This document shows positions 1-7,568 of a DNA stretch of 64,000 nt, piece by piece. This stretch comes from Vibrio jasicida CAIM 1864 = LMG 25398 (GTDB lineage: Bacteria > Pseudomonadota > Gammaproteobacteria > Enterobacterales > Vibrionaceae), in the NCBI RefSeq assembly GCF_000400365.1, contig NZ_BAOG01000053.1, positions 248,001 through 312,000 on the forward strand, written 5' to 3'. The position numbers and the translations under genes are program-made. Each line of letters begins with the position of its first letter. The stretch's first letter is position 1. The notes below the pieces were generated by a model that did no database searches, had not been told where the DNA came from, and saw nothing but the letters and a program-made list of their open reading frames with translations.

Positions 1-1143
1 TAAACTGGTGCCATTGGCGAAGAACTCCACTTGAGTCACGTTATCGTCTGCATCGCTGGCATCCGCCGAGACTTCAACATTGTCGCCTGCGAGTAATACT
101 TGGCCTTCGCTTGGTGCGGTGATAGCGACTTGAGGCGGTGTCGAACAGGCACCTAGCCCAGTCCATGCATCCTGCCAGTACAAACCTTCACCTGGCTCAT
201 AAGCCCAGGCTGCATCAGAAGAACACCAGCCTGCAACATCACAGCGATATTTCTGGTTGAGATTAGAGACGAGTGCACCTGCTTCATAGCGGTTACCTGC
301 CACATAAGGCAAGGCGTCTGCACAACCGCCAGAACTAGAGTCGCTGACGACGAGCGAGACTTCTTGGCTCATGGTTGACAGGTTCGAATCATCGGTTGCT
401 TGCGCTTTGAAGGTATGAGTACCGACTGCCGCCGTCCAGACATATTCATATGGAGCCGCAGTATCGACAGCCACGGATTGGTTGTTTAAGAAGAACTCAA
501 CTTGGGTGACTAAACCATCGCTGTCTGCTGCATCGGCCGTTACCGAAATAGTGTCACCTACATTTGGTGTTTCTGTACCTGTTGGGCTCGTTAGAGAAAC
601 GGTTGGAGGTGGCAATTCGGTTTGTGGTTGAACGAAGATAGAAACATTGGTTGCGGTTACCGCACCTTCGTTGTCGGTGGCGATTGCCGTTAACTGAGAG
701 ACACCCTCTACTGCTGTCCAGTTAGCTTGGAAAGGGGCTTGGCTTACCATTGCAACAGTTTGATTCCCAGCAAGGAACTCTACTTGAGCCACTTGCCCAT
801 CTTCATCAGCAGCATTGGCTAATAGCGTTATTACGCTGCCTTCTGGTATCTGTGCGTTATCGGTTGGAGAAGAGAATGAGACTGTTGGAGGTAGGTTTGT
901 ACCGCCACCATCACATTGCCCAAGGCCTTTCCAAGCCTCCCATGGTCCCGAGTTGTTTACCGGATTATTGCCTTGGGTCCAATAGGCCGCTTCATAAGCT
1001 GCGCCTTGGGTCCGTACTTGATCGCCAGAGTTATAAACGGTGGTACCATCCCATGCTGATAAATTTTGGCAGTTATAAGCTTGAGCTTGGTAGCTGACAC
1101 TGAGTGCCGCGATGACCGCACCATGCAGTAGCGTGACCTTCAT
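1..1143 (-). CDS. Secreted chitin-binding multidomain protein, probable GH18 chitinase or chitodextrinase (C-terminus missing)
   Basis: The first 381 codons of a minus-strand gene that runs off the left edge. Residues 1-22 form a signal peptide ending AQA. Residues about 23-79 look like a CBM5/12 chitin-binding module rich in Trp and Tyr with paired Cys (YNCQNLSAWDGTTVYNSGD, ending WKGLGQC). Two Ig-like repeats with NVGDTISVTADAADSDG-type strands follow, then a second Cys-rich carbohydrate-binding-like stretch (CADALPYVAG to WTGLGAC), then a third Ig-like repeat at the edge. AAGGAGAG lies just upstream of the ATG. This layout is typical of Vibrio secreted chitinases whose catalytic domain follows, but the catalytic part is not in view, so the enzyme class is inference. 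Confidence 0.75.
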   Translation of the reverse strand, partial: MKVTLLHGAVIAALSVSYQAQAYNCQNLSAWDGTTVYNSGDQVRTQGAAYEAAYWTQGNNPVNNSGPWEAWKGLGQCDGGGTNLPPTVSFSSPTDNAQIPEGSVITLLANAADEDGQVAQVEFLAGNQTVAMVSQAPFQANWTAVEGVSQLTAIATDNEGAVTATNVSIFVQPQTELPPPTVSLTSPTGTETPNVGDTISVTADAADSDGLVTQVEFFLNNQSVAVDTAAPYEYVWTAAVGTHTFKAQATDDSNLSTMSQEVSLVVSDSSSGGCADALPYVAGNRYEAGALVSNLNQKYRCDVAGWCSSDAAWAYEPGEGLYWQDAWTGLGACSTPPQVAITAPSEGQVLLAGDNVEVSADASDADDNVTQVEFFANGTSL

Positions 1144-1502
1144 TTTTCTCTCCTTGAGTTACAAGATGTTCTGTTGAACTAATTAGATAACTAGTTGATA
1201 AATAGACATCAGGAGAGAAATTCGAAGCGTTATGTTTCACTTTTCAACACGAAATCACGTTGAACTATTCGTACTTTACAACTCGGCTCATTATTTTTCG
1301 GCTCACTTCACGCTGATTTATAAATTCATCAAAAAGACAAAAAACGATACTTGGCGAATATGAGATGTACGTGGAAATTTACAAACTGAATGTCTGCTAA
1401 TTGATCTGATTGTCGAGTAATTAACCTAATGACTCTTGTTGAGTAGAAGATATTGCTATACTGTACTAGTCAGCTAGTTCATTGATATTTTGTGTGAGTG
1501 GT
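1144..1502. other. Divergent promoter region between chitinase-like gene and sodium symporter gene
   Basis: A 359-base AT-rich gap with no credible ORF. It holds the ribosome-binding site of the minus-strand gene and an extended -10 for the plus-strand gene. Two copies of an ACTAGTT/CTAGT-type sequence occur, near 1190 and near 1465, one on each side of the gap; no known regulator was assigned. Confidence 0.5.
1454..1462 (+). promoter_or_regulatory. Extended -10 promoter of the sodium symporter gene
   Basis: TTGCTATACT contains TGn followed by TATACT at 1457-1462, a good extended -10. The -35 is weak (TCTTGT at 1434-1439, 17-base spacer). Transcription would start near 1469, about 35 bases before the ATG. 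Confidence 0.45.
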
Positions 1503-2867
1503 ATGACACAACAAACTTCTTCTCAGCCTCGTGAGCATTTTGGCTCACGCCTTGGATTCATCTTAGCGGCAGCAGGTGCTGCAGTGGGTCTAGGTAACAT
1601 TTGGGGCTTTCCTACCCAAGCAGCAAGTAACGGCGGCGGTGCCTTCTTGTTGGTGTACTTGGTGATGATTCTTATCGTTGCATTCCCAATGCTGGTGGTT
1701 GAAATGGCGATCGGTCGTCATGGTCAAGCAAACCCAGTAGACAGCATGCGTTCTTTAACAGACAACCCTGTGGGCAAGAAGCTTGGCGGCCTAGTTGGTT
1801 GGATTGGTCTGAGTGTGCCAAGTGCGGTTTTGGCGTTTTACTCGATTGTAGGCGGTTGGTTGATCTGCTTTATGTTGGGCGCAGTGACCGACATCATGGG
1901 TATGGAAGCGGCGACACAATGGTTGAAAGGCTTCAGCGTTGAACGCAACTTGTTTGGTACGATTACATTTTATGTATTAACCATTTTGATCGTACAAGGC
2001 GGCGTGAAGCAGGGCATTGAGAAGTGGTCAACACGTTTAATGCCAGCACTGTTTGTTCTGTTCGGTTTGCTGCTCATCTACATCATGACGCAAAACGGTG
2101 CGATGGAAGGTTTGAAGCACTACCTAGTGCCTGATTTCGAGAAAGTATGGGATCGCAAACTTATCCTTGCCGCAATGGGCCAAGGCTTCTTCTCACTGAC
2201 CATCGGTGGCTGTTCGATGCTTATCTATGGCTCTTACCTAAGTAAGAAAGAGAACCTGCCGAAGATGGCGATGAACGTGACTATGGTCGATACCGCAGTT
2301 GCCTTTATTGCTGGTCTAGTGGTGATGCCAGCAATGTTCGTTGCGATGCAAAAAGGCGTTCAAATCTATGCAGAAGATGGTTCGCTATTAAGTTCAGATA
2401 CGTTGGTATTTACAGTTCTACCGCTGATGTTTGATAGCTTAGGTTTGCTTGGCCAACTGTTCTCAATCGTGTTCTTCTTACTGCTGACGATTGCAGCACT
2501 GACGTCATCTATCTCGATGCTTGAATGTCCGGTTGCTCTGGTTGGTGAGCGATTCAACACTAAACGCAGCACGACAAGCTGGGTATTGGGTGGCCTGATT
2601 GCGCTGTTCAGTGTGGTTATCGTATTTAACTTCGGTGCACTATTTGGCATGGTTGCGACTATCGCGACGCAATATTTACAACCGATGGCAGCACTGTTGT
2701 TCTGTCTGTTTGGTGGTTGGGTATGGAATCGTCACTCGAAAATCAAAGAGCTTGAACAAGGTTGTCCTGAGTTCACCCAAGGTTGGTTTGGTAAGTTGTG
2801 GCCTGCATACGTGAAGTTTGTTTGTCCGATTCTCGTGGCGACTGTTATCTGGGCTTCGTTCGGCTAA
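1503..2867 (+). CDS. Neurotransmitter:sodium symporter (NSS) family transporter
   Basis: A 454-residue inner-membrane Na+-coupled solute transporter, probably for an amino acid; the substrate cannot be read from sequence. The N-terminal block GSRLGFILAAAGAAVGLGN followed by IWGFP, then NGGGAFLLVYL, is the NSS signature of TM1 and TM2, and about eleven hydrophobic segments follow. LeuT carries Arg30 in GNFLRFP, whereas this protein has Gly35 at the equivalent place (GNIWGFP). The ATG at 1503 was preferred to an in-frame TTG at 1482; neither has a strong Shine-Dalgarno, though GAGTGG precedes the ATG. The gene stands alone between its own promoter and a strong terminator. Confidence 0.9.
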   Translation: MTQQTSSQPREHFGSRLGFILAAAGAAVGLGNIWGFPTQAASNGGGAFLLVYLVMILIVAFPMLVVEMAIGRHGQANPVDSMRSLTDNPVGKKLGGLVGWIGLSVPSAVLAFYSIVGGWLICFMLGAVTDIMGMEAATQWLKGFSVERNLFGTITFYVLTILIVQGGVKQGIEKWSTRLMPALFVLFGLLLIYIMTQNGAMEGLKHYLVPDFEKVWDRKLILAAMGQGFFSLTIGGCSMLIYGSYLSKKENLPKMAMNVTMVDTAVAFIAGLVVMPAMFVAMQKGVQIYAEDGSLLSSDTLVFTVLPLMFDSLGLLGQLFSIVFFLLLTIAALTSSISMLECPVALVGERFNTKRSTTSWVLGGLIALFSVVIVFNFGALFGMVATIATQYLQPMAALLFCLFGGWVWNRHSKIKELEQGCPEFTQGWFGKLWPAYVKFVCPILVATVIWASFG

Positions 2868-2890
2868 TAAGCTGACTCAAAACATAAAAG

Positions 2891-2925
2891 AAAAGGGCTT
2901 GATGAATGCATCAAGCCCTTTTTTC
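2891..2925 (+). terminator. Rho-independent terminator after the sodium symporter gene
   Basis: A 14-bp perfect stem (2891-2904 with 2909-2922), AATG loop, then a T run. A-rich bases on the other side make it usable in both directions, so it may also end the convergent minus-strand yaeP-DUF4250 transcript. Confidence 0.9.
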
Positions 2926-2959
2926 TATTCGTGTTTTTGCTATCCGTCTCGGCTCACGA

Positions 2960-3151
2960 TTAACGGAACTGACCTGCATCAGGTAAGAAATCGAAACCTG
3001 CCGTCGCCAGCTTTGCTTCAAGCGCAGCACGGTCGATATCAAAAAATACGACCAACTTATCTAGATCACCGGCAAAGTCGTCACGCAGCTTCATATTGAC
3101 GATGCTCATTAACATGATTGGATCCATGGACTCAAAATTTGCCAGATTCAT
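2960..3151 (-). CDS. DUF4250 family small protein
   Basis: A 63-residue protein of unknown function recognised as DUF4250 by NLANFESMDPIMLMSIVNMK and the ending FDFLPDAGQFR. It has no signal peptide or membrane segment. Its ATG overlaps the yaeP stop codon as TAATG, so translation of the two is probably coupled. It is followed by the bidirectional terminator at 2891-2925. Confidence 0.85.
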   Translation of the reverse strand: MNLANFESMDPIMLMSIVNMKLRDDFAGDLDKLVVFFDIDRAALEAKLATAGFDFLPDAGQFR

Positions 3152-3357
3152 TACTTATCCTCAAAATCTGAAATCAGCAGGTTTGCTGCTGCAAACGCGG
3201 CTTTTTCACGAGCTTCTTTTGGTAGGGATTCGTCGGCAGCGATGTCGTTTAACGCTTTTACTGCACACGAGATCGCTTGAGGAATGTAGCCTTGATCGCC
3301 ACTACCGATTTGAGCGTAAAGCTCACGAACTAATTCACAACAGCCGTATACTTGCAT
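3151..3357 (-). CDS. yaeP: YaeP (UPF0253) family protein
   Basis: A 68-residue soluble protein of unknown function. MQVYGCCELVRELYAQIGSG and AVKALNDIAADESLP match the UPF0253/YaeP family at its usual length. In E. coli yaeP also lies near proS, and the same neighbourhood is seen here. It forms a two-gene unit with the DUF4250 gene through a one-base overlap. AAGGATTTA lies upstream of the ATG. Confidence 0.9.
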   Translation of the reverse strand: MQVYGCCELVRELYAQIGSGDQGYIPQAISCAVKALNDIAADESLPKEAREKAAFAAANLLISDFEDK

Positions 3358-3470
3358 GGCTAAATCCTTAAGGAATGATAACTGCTCTCAAATATACACA
3401 TAGCCGTTTTGAAACTCAAAGCAGAGAATTGTTTTGGCTCAAGTTAACACGCAACTTGAGCAAACATTCA

Positions 3471-4139
3471 TCACTGTAATTGTGCTTCTAACTGATAAGT
3501 GACCTCTGGAGAAAGGTTGAGCTGCTTCGCAAGCTCCTGCAAATACGTTTTCTCCATAAAGTTTTGCTCATCGGCCACAATCAACGACGCCAGATAAATT
3601 TCTGATGCCTGTTGTGGCGACGTTGCTAAGCGCGCGATTTCTGCTGGATCGAGAGGTTTATGCAGCTCTTGATGAACCAACTGTCTTACATGATCATCTG
3701 CACCCATTTCTGTCAGTGCTTGTTCGATGCGAGCCATTTCTTGTTCATCGACGTGGCCATCGGCTTTGGCTGCACCAATCATGGCTTTAAGGATCAGTTT
3801 TGCATGTTTGTTGTCATCAGGATCGAAGCTTTCGTTGACGCCCTGTGTGTCCTGCTTCGCTTGCCAATCATTGTAGACTTTGTAAGCCAGAGCACCTAAT
3901 GCCGCTGCGCCACCGACTTTGAGTGCGCCTGTACCGACTTTCTTGGCCATCTTTTTGCTCTTTTTAGAGCCCATTAACATGCCGATAAGACCGCCACCAA
4001 TCGCGCCGGCACCAAGTGTTTTCAGTTGGCTAGAGCTTGATGAGGATTTGATATTGCTGGTTTGTTTACCAATCGCATCGGTACCTTGCTTGATTAGGTC
4101 TGATTTGAGCGCTTGGTTAAGAAGACTTTTTAGATCCAT
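3471..4139 (-). CDS. YebE/DUF533 family protein with TerB-like domain
   Basis: A 222-residue protein. The N-terminal half is Lys/Ser-rich, then a Gly/Ala-rich hydrophobic segment (AIGGGLIGMLMGSKK, then GGAAALGALAYKVYND), which could insert in the membrane. The C-terminal half (AMIGAAKADGHVDEQEMARI) is the acidic helical TerB-like fold typical of DUF533/YebE; biochemical function is unknown. The start at 4139 (MDLKSLLNQALK) was chosen because AGGAGG lies six bases upstream; a longer in-frame reading to 4208 would have no such signal and starts outside the family match. Confidence 0.85.
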   Translation of the reverse strand: MDLKSLLNQALKSDLIKQGTDAIGKQTSNIKSSSSSSQLKTLGAGAIGGGLIGMLMGSKKSKKMAKKVGTGALKVGGAAALGALAYKVYNDWQAKQDTQGVNESFDPDDNKHAKLILKAMIGAAKADGHVDEQEMARIEQALTEMGADDHVRQLVHQELHKPLDPAEIARLATSPQQASEIYLASLIVADEQNFMEKTYLQELAKQLNLSPEVTYQLEAQLQ

Positions 4140-4245
4140 GAATGACCTCCTTACTAGATTGAATCCAGTGTAAGGTGATGAGTCTGAACCAAAGATTAAC
4201 AGCGCCAATATTAGGTAGGGCCAAAAGGCTTAAAAAACAGACGTA

Positions 4246-4275
4246 AAAAAGGGCTGACCGAAGCCAACCCTTTTT
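4246..4275 (-). terminator. Terminator of proS
   Basis: Read on the minus strand, AAAAGGGTTGGCTTCGGTCAGCCC forms a short G+C hairpin followed by TTTTTT, just after the proS stop codon. Confidence 0.75.
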
Positions 4276-4301
4276 ATCACTCTGTATTCAGCACAATGTG
4301 C

Positions 4302-6017
4302 TTATTGCAGTTGAGCTTTAATGTGTTCAACGATGTCTGCCATAGCAATCGCTGTTTTCTCACCAGAGCGGCGGTTCTTGTACTCGAAGTTGCCTTCTTT
4401 CATTGAACGATCACCGATCACGATAGTGTGAGGAATGCCGATAAGTTCCATATCAGAGAACATCACGCCTGGGCGCTCTTTACGGTCATCGAATAGTACT
4501 TCGATACCCATAGCCGTCAGTTCAGCGTACAGCTTCTCAGCCGCTTCTTTCACTTCTTCAGACTTGTGCATGTTCATTGGCACGATAGCCACTTGGAAAG
4601 GCGCTAGTGCGTCTGGCCAAATGATACCGTATTTGTCGTGGTTTTGCTCGATTGCAGAAGCAACAACACGAGATACACCGATACCGTAACAACCCATTTC
4701 TAGGATAACGTTTTTACCGTCAGGACCAAGAACGCCACAGTTCATCGCTTGAGAGTAAACATTACCTAGTTGGAAGATGTGACCAACTTCGATACCACGT
4801 TTAAGCATTAGCGTGCCTTGACCACATGGGCTTGGATCGCCTTCTACTACGTTACGTAGATCTTCAACTTGGCCTAATTCAACGTCACGGCCCCAGTTGA
4901 TACCGAAGTAGTGTTTGCCGTCGATATTTGCACCTGCGCCGAAGTCGCTCATTACAGCAACAGAGCGGTCAACGATGAATGGCAGTTCAAGACCAACAGG
5001 GCCTAGAGAACCAGCGCCAGCACCGATCAGTGCACGCATTTCCTCTTCTGATGCCATCTCTAATGGAGAAGCAACTTGAGGTAGGTTTTCTGCTTTCACT
5101 TCGTTTAGCTCGTGGTCACCACGAACGATAAGAGCAATGATGTCAGCATCTACTTCATCAGACGCTTTCACGAATAGAGTTTTCACTGTCTTCTCAATCG
5201 CTAGACCGTGTTGCTCTACAAGCTCCGCGATTGTTTTCGCGTTTGGCGTATCAACCAACGTCATCTCTTGATTTGGCTCAGCGCGCTCACCTGCAGGTGC
5301 TGCCGCTTCTGCTTTTTCGATGTTCGCTGCGTAATCAGACTCAGTAGAGAATGCGATTAGGTCTTCGCCGCTTTCAGCAAGTACGTGGAACTCTTGAGAA
5401 CCACTACCACCGATAGCGCCAGAGTCAGCAAGTACTGGACGGTACTCAAGACCCATGCGATCGAATGCTTTACAGTAAGCGTCGTGCATCGCTTGGTAAG
5501 ATTTCTCTAGACCTTCTTTGTCGATGTCGAAGCTGTATGCATCCATCATGCAGAATTCACGTGCACGCATTACGCCGAAACGTGGACGACGTTCATCACG
5601 GAATTTAGTCTGGATTTGGTACAGGTTTAGCGGAAGCTGTTTGTAAGAGCTCACTTCGTTACGCACAAGGCTAGTGATCACTTCTTCAGCTGTAGGGCTA
5701 AGAACAAACGGACGAGTATGACGGTCAGTAAAGCGAAGTAGCTCAGGACCCATCTTCTCAGAACGACCTGTCTCTTCCCATAGTTCAAACGGCTGAACAA
5801 CGGGCATCAAAGTTTCGACTGCACCTGCATTGTCGATTTCTTGACGAACGATGTTTTCGACTTTACGCAGCACACGTAGACCAGTAGGCAGCCAGGTGTA
5901 TAGACCTGAAGCCAGCTTACGGATCATACCCGCGCGTAGCATGAGCTGGTGGCTCACTACTTCTGCGTCGTTTGGAGTCTCCTTCAGAGTAGAAAGAAGA
6001 TAATTACTGGTACGCAT
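4302..6017 (-). CDS. proS: Prolyl-tRNA synthetase
   Basis: A 571-residue cytoplasmic class II aminoacyl-tRNA synthetase that charges tRNA-Pro. The N-terminus MRTSNYLLSTLKETPNDAEV, motif 2 region TKFRDERRPRFGVMRAREF and motif 3 region GCYGIGVSRVVAS are the bacterial ProS type. A long insertion between motifs 2 and 3 (about residues 230-400) corresponds to the INS domain, which hydrolyses Ala-tRNA-Pro. The C-terminal anticodon-binding domain starts near VAIVPMN. Length equals E. coli ProS (572). It is followed by its own terminator and preceded by a near-consensus promoter that overlaps the end of trmO. Confidence 0.98.
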   Translation of the reverse strand: MRTSNYLLSTLKETPNDAEVVSHQLMLRAGMIRKLASGLYTWLPTGLRVLRKVENIVRQEIDNAGAVETLMPVVQPFELWEETGRSEKMGPELLRFTDRHTRPFVLSPTAEEVITSLVRNEVSSYKQLPLNLYQIQTKFRDERRPRFGVMRAREFCMMDAYSFDIDKEGLEKSYQAMHDAYCKAFDRMGLEYRPVLADSGAIGGSGSQEFHVLAESGEDLIAFSTESDYAANIEKAEAAAPAGERAEPNQEMTLVDTPNAKTIAELVEQHGLAIEKTVKTLFVKASDEVDADIIALIVRGDHELNEVKAENLPQVASPLEMASEEEMRALIGAGAGSLGPVGLELPFIVDRSVAVMSDFGAGANIDGKHYFGINWGRDVELGQVEDLRNVVEGDPSPCGQGTLMLKRGIEVGHIFQLGNVYSQAMNCGVLGPDGKNVILEMGCYGIGVSRVVASAIEQNHDKYGIIWPDALAPFQVAIVPMNMHKSEEVKEAAEKLYAELTAMGIEVLFDDRKERPGVMFSDMELIGIPHTIVIGDRSMKEGNFEYKNRRSGEKTAIAMADIVEHIKAQLQ

Positions 6018-6102
6018 TAAATTTATCCGTTTATTAAAGTTAGATACTCAAGCCAGAATGGACAGGAGCATGAGGTCCCACAAAGGGAAAATTGTTAGCC
6101 GC

Positions 6103-6131
6103 TTATAATATCAGCCAAATGCCTTTGTCAA
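6103..6131 (-). promoter_or_regulatory. Promoter of proS
   Basis: On the minus strand, TTGACA (6131-6126), a 17-base spacer and TTATAA (6108-6103). The -35 overlaps the trmO stop codon. A GCGGC stretch follows the -10, which would fit a growth-rate-controlled gene. Confidence 0.6.
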
Positions 6132-6823
6132 AAGCTTTCAATCGCAGTAACTGTTATTAAGTTATCGCTAACCGTGAACTTAACGTTCAGATCGAACAAA
6201 TTTACCGCATATTCCTTACTGTCAGGCTTGTTTTTCTTGTAAGCCGGACGAGGATCTTGTGCCAGAACTTGCTCGATCACTGTTTTGACATACTCAGTAT
6301 CGCTACGCTTTTTGAGTGCCGCCAGTGCAGCTGAAGAAAAGCCGATCTGAGATGTTTCGGGTTCGTCTTCTGCGTAGCCACCTTGTGCCTCTGTAATAGA
6401 ATCTGAGTAGGGGATGTATGGTTTGATATCAACAATTGGCGTGCCATCGACCAAGTCTACGTTACCAAGATCCAAATAGATCTGATCGCCTTTCTTGCTA
6501 ATACCTTTGACTTCCACTGCCGACATGCCAATGCCATTGGGACGGAAAGTAGAACGTGACGCAAAGACGCCAACACGTTCATTGCCTCCTAAACGAGGCG
6601 GGCGCACGGTGGGTTTCCATCCCGCTTCTAAGTTCTGATCAAACAAAAACAGTAGCCATACATGAGAAAACTGCTCTAAACCACGAAGGGCTTCTGGACT
6701 ATTTGCTGCGCCTTGAAGTTTGACACGTGAATGCGCCGCAGGCACCAAGCGAGGTTGGCGAGGGACCGCAAACTTCTCTTTATATGGGCTTTCAATTACG
6801 CCAATAGGCTCAATGGAATACAT
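6128..6823 (-). CDS. trmO: tRNA (N6-threonylcarbamoyladenosine(37)-N6)-methyltransferase TrmO
   Basis: A 231-residue protein of the TrmO/YaeB (TsaA, UPF0066) family, which uses SAM to methylate t6A37 in tRNA-Thr. Family markers are IGVIESPYKEKFAVPRQP at the start, HVWLLFLFDQN, and RSTFRPNGIGMSAVE near residues 90-105. The proS-trmO adjacency is the same as in E. coli. The start at 6823 fits the family N-terminus, although no strong Shine-Dalgarno is present. The gene is divergent from rpmE2. Confidence 0.93.
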   Translation of the reverse strand: MYSIEPIGVIESPYKEKFAVPRQPRLVPAAHSRVKLQGAANSPEALRGLEQFSHVWLLFLFDQNLEAGWKPTVRPPRLGGNERVGVFASRSTFRPNGIGMSAVEVKGISKKGDQIYLDLGNVDLVDGTPIVDIKPYIPYSDSITEAQGGYAEDEPETSQIGFSSAALAALKKRSDTEYVKTVIEQVLAQDPRPAYKKNKPDSKEYAVNLFDLNVKFTVSDNLITVTAIESF

Positions 6824-6907
6824 GAATATGGTGTCTTATACATGGAAGATGAAAACTAAAGTACCACAAAATTCCGCTTGCTTTTTTGTTGAGAATGATT
6901 CCTAATT

Positions 6908-6930
6908 GATATGTTATATTATAACAATTA
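6908..6930 (+). promoter_or_regulatory. Zur operator in front of rpmE2-rpmJ2
   Basis: GATATGTTATATTATAACAA closely matches the known gammaproteobacterial Zur palindrome (GAAATGTTATANTATAACATTTC). It sits 20 bases before the rpmE2 start, where a bound repressor would block transcription. Zinc repression of this gene pair is established in E. coli and other bacteria; here it is inferred. Confidence 0.85.
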
Positions 6931-6950
6931 ATCAAGAGGGAAATTTTAAT

Positions 6951-7211
6951 ATGAAACCAGGAATTCACCCTGAATACCGTCCTGTAGTATTTCATGACAC
7001 CAGCGTAGACGAATACTTTGTTGTTGGTTCGACACTACAAACTGATCGCACCATTGAATGGAAAGACGGCAAGACTTACCCATATTTCACACTGGATGTG
7101 TCATCTGCCTCTCACCCGTTTTACACAGGCAAGCAACGTGTCGTACAAGCTGAAGGTCGTATTGCTAACTTCAATCGCCGCTTTGGTCAATTCAATAAAG
7201 ATAAGGAGTAA
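6951..7211 (+). CDS. rpmE2: 50S ribosomal protein L31 type B (zinc-independent)
   Basis: An 86-residue L31 paralogue (MKPGIHPEYRPVVFHDTSVD) with no cysteine at all, so it lacks the CxxC zinc site of primary L31. It replaces the zinc-binding form on ribosomes during zinc shortage, releasing zinc. The ATG at 6951 follows an AAGAGGG ribosome-binding site. It is the first gene of a two-gene unit with rpmJ2, three bases apart, downstream of the Zur palindrome. Confidence 0.95.
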   Translation: MKPGIHPEYRPVVFHDTSVDEYFVVGSTLQTDRTIEWKDGKTYPYFTLDVSSASHPFYTGKQRVVQAEGRIANFNRRFGQFNKDKE

Positions 7212-7214
7212 AAA

Positions 7215-7340
7215 ATGAAGGTTGTTAAGTCATTAAAGAGCGCAAAAAGCCGTCACCCAGATTGTCAGATCGTAAAAAGAAGAGGGCGTTTATACGTTAT
7301 TTGCAAAACGAACCCACGCTTTAAGGCGGTGCAGAAATAA
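7215..7340 (+). CDS. rpmJ2: 50S ribosomal protein L36 type B
   Basis: A 41-residue protein, MKVVKSLKSAKSRHPDCQIV to KTNPRFKAVQK, equivalent to E. coli YkgO. Only two cysteines remain, so the four-ligand zinc ribbon of canonical L36 is lost. AAGGAG overlaps the end of rpmE2 and gives the ribosome-binding site. It should be induced together with rpmE2 under zinc limitation. A perfect inverted repeat (CCATAAAT at 7341-7348 with ATTTATGG at 7358-7365) follows directly and may protect or end the transcript, though it has no T run. Confidence 0.93.
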   Translation: MKVVKSLKSAKSRHPDCQIVKRRGRLYVICKTNPRFKAVQK

Positions 7341-7505
7341 CCATAAATATCGTATCGATTTATGGGATGGTGTGACTTATAATTCTGATTTATGATCTGT
7401 ATGTGGGTGATATAACTATATTTTTATCGATAATAGGTCATAAATCCGCCTTTGAGTTACATTCTGTAACGTTTTGAACTTTCACTTAACCCTTGTGTCG
7501 AGTAC

Positions 7506-7546
7506 CCTGCGCAAGCTTTATGACATTTTTGTCACAAATGCGCAGG
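7506..7546 (+). promoter_or_regulatory. Nested inverted repeat upstream of the AbgT-family gene
   Basis: CCTGCGCA (7506-7513) pairs perfectly with TGCGCAGG (7539-7546), and inside it TGACA (7521-7525) pairs with TGTCA (7530-7534). The hairpin ends 10 bases before the AAGGAGGG ribosome-binding site. There is no T run, so it is either a leader structure or a protein-binding palindrome. Confidence 0.5.
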
Positions 7547-7568
7547 AATAAATACAAGGAGGGAACAG

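Noticed and set aside
750..1097. A 115-codon plus-strand frame opposite the chitinase-like gene
   Set aside because: It is fully antisense to a well-supported secreted protein with signal peptide and domain matches.
6888..6906. A Fur-box-like GAGAATGATTCCTAATT next to the Zur site
   Set aside because: Only one half resembles the Fur repeat; the adjoining Zur palindrome explains the regulation of the zinc-linked genes better.
7517..7540. A CRP-like site (TATGA and TCACA) upstream of the AbgT gene
   Set aside because: The spacing between half-sites is eight instead of six bases; the nested inverted repeat is a better description.
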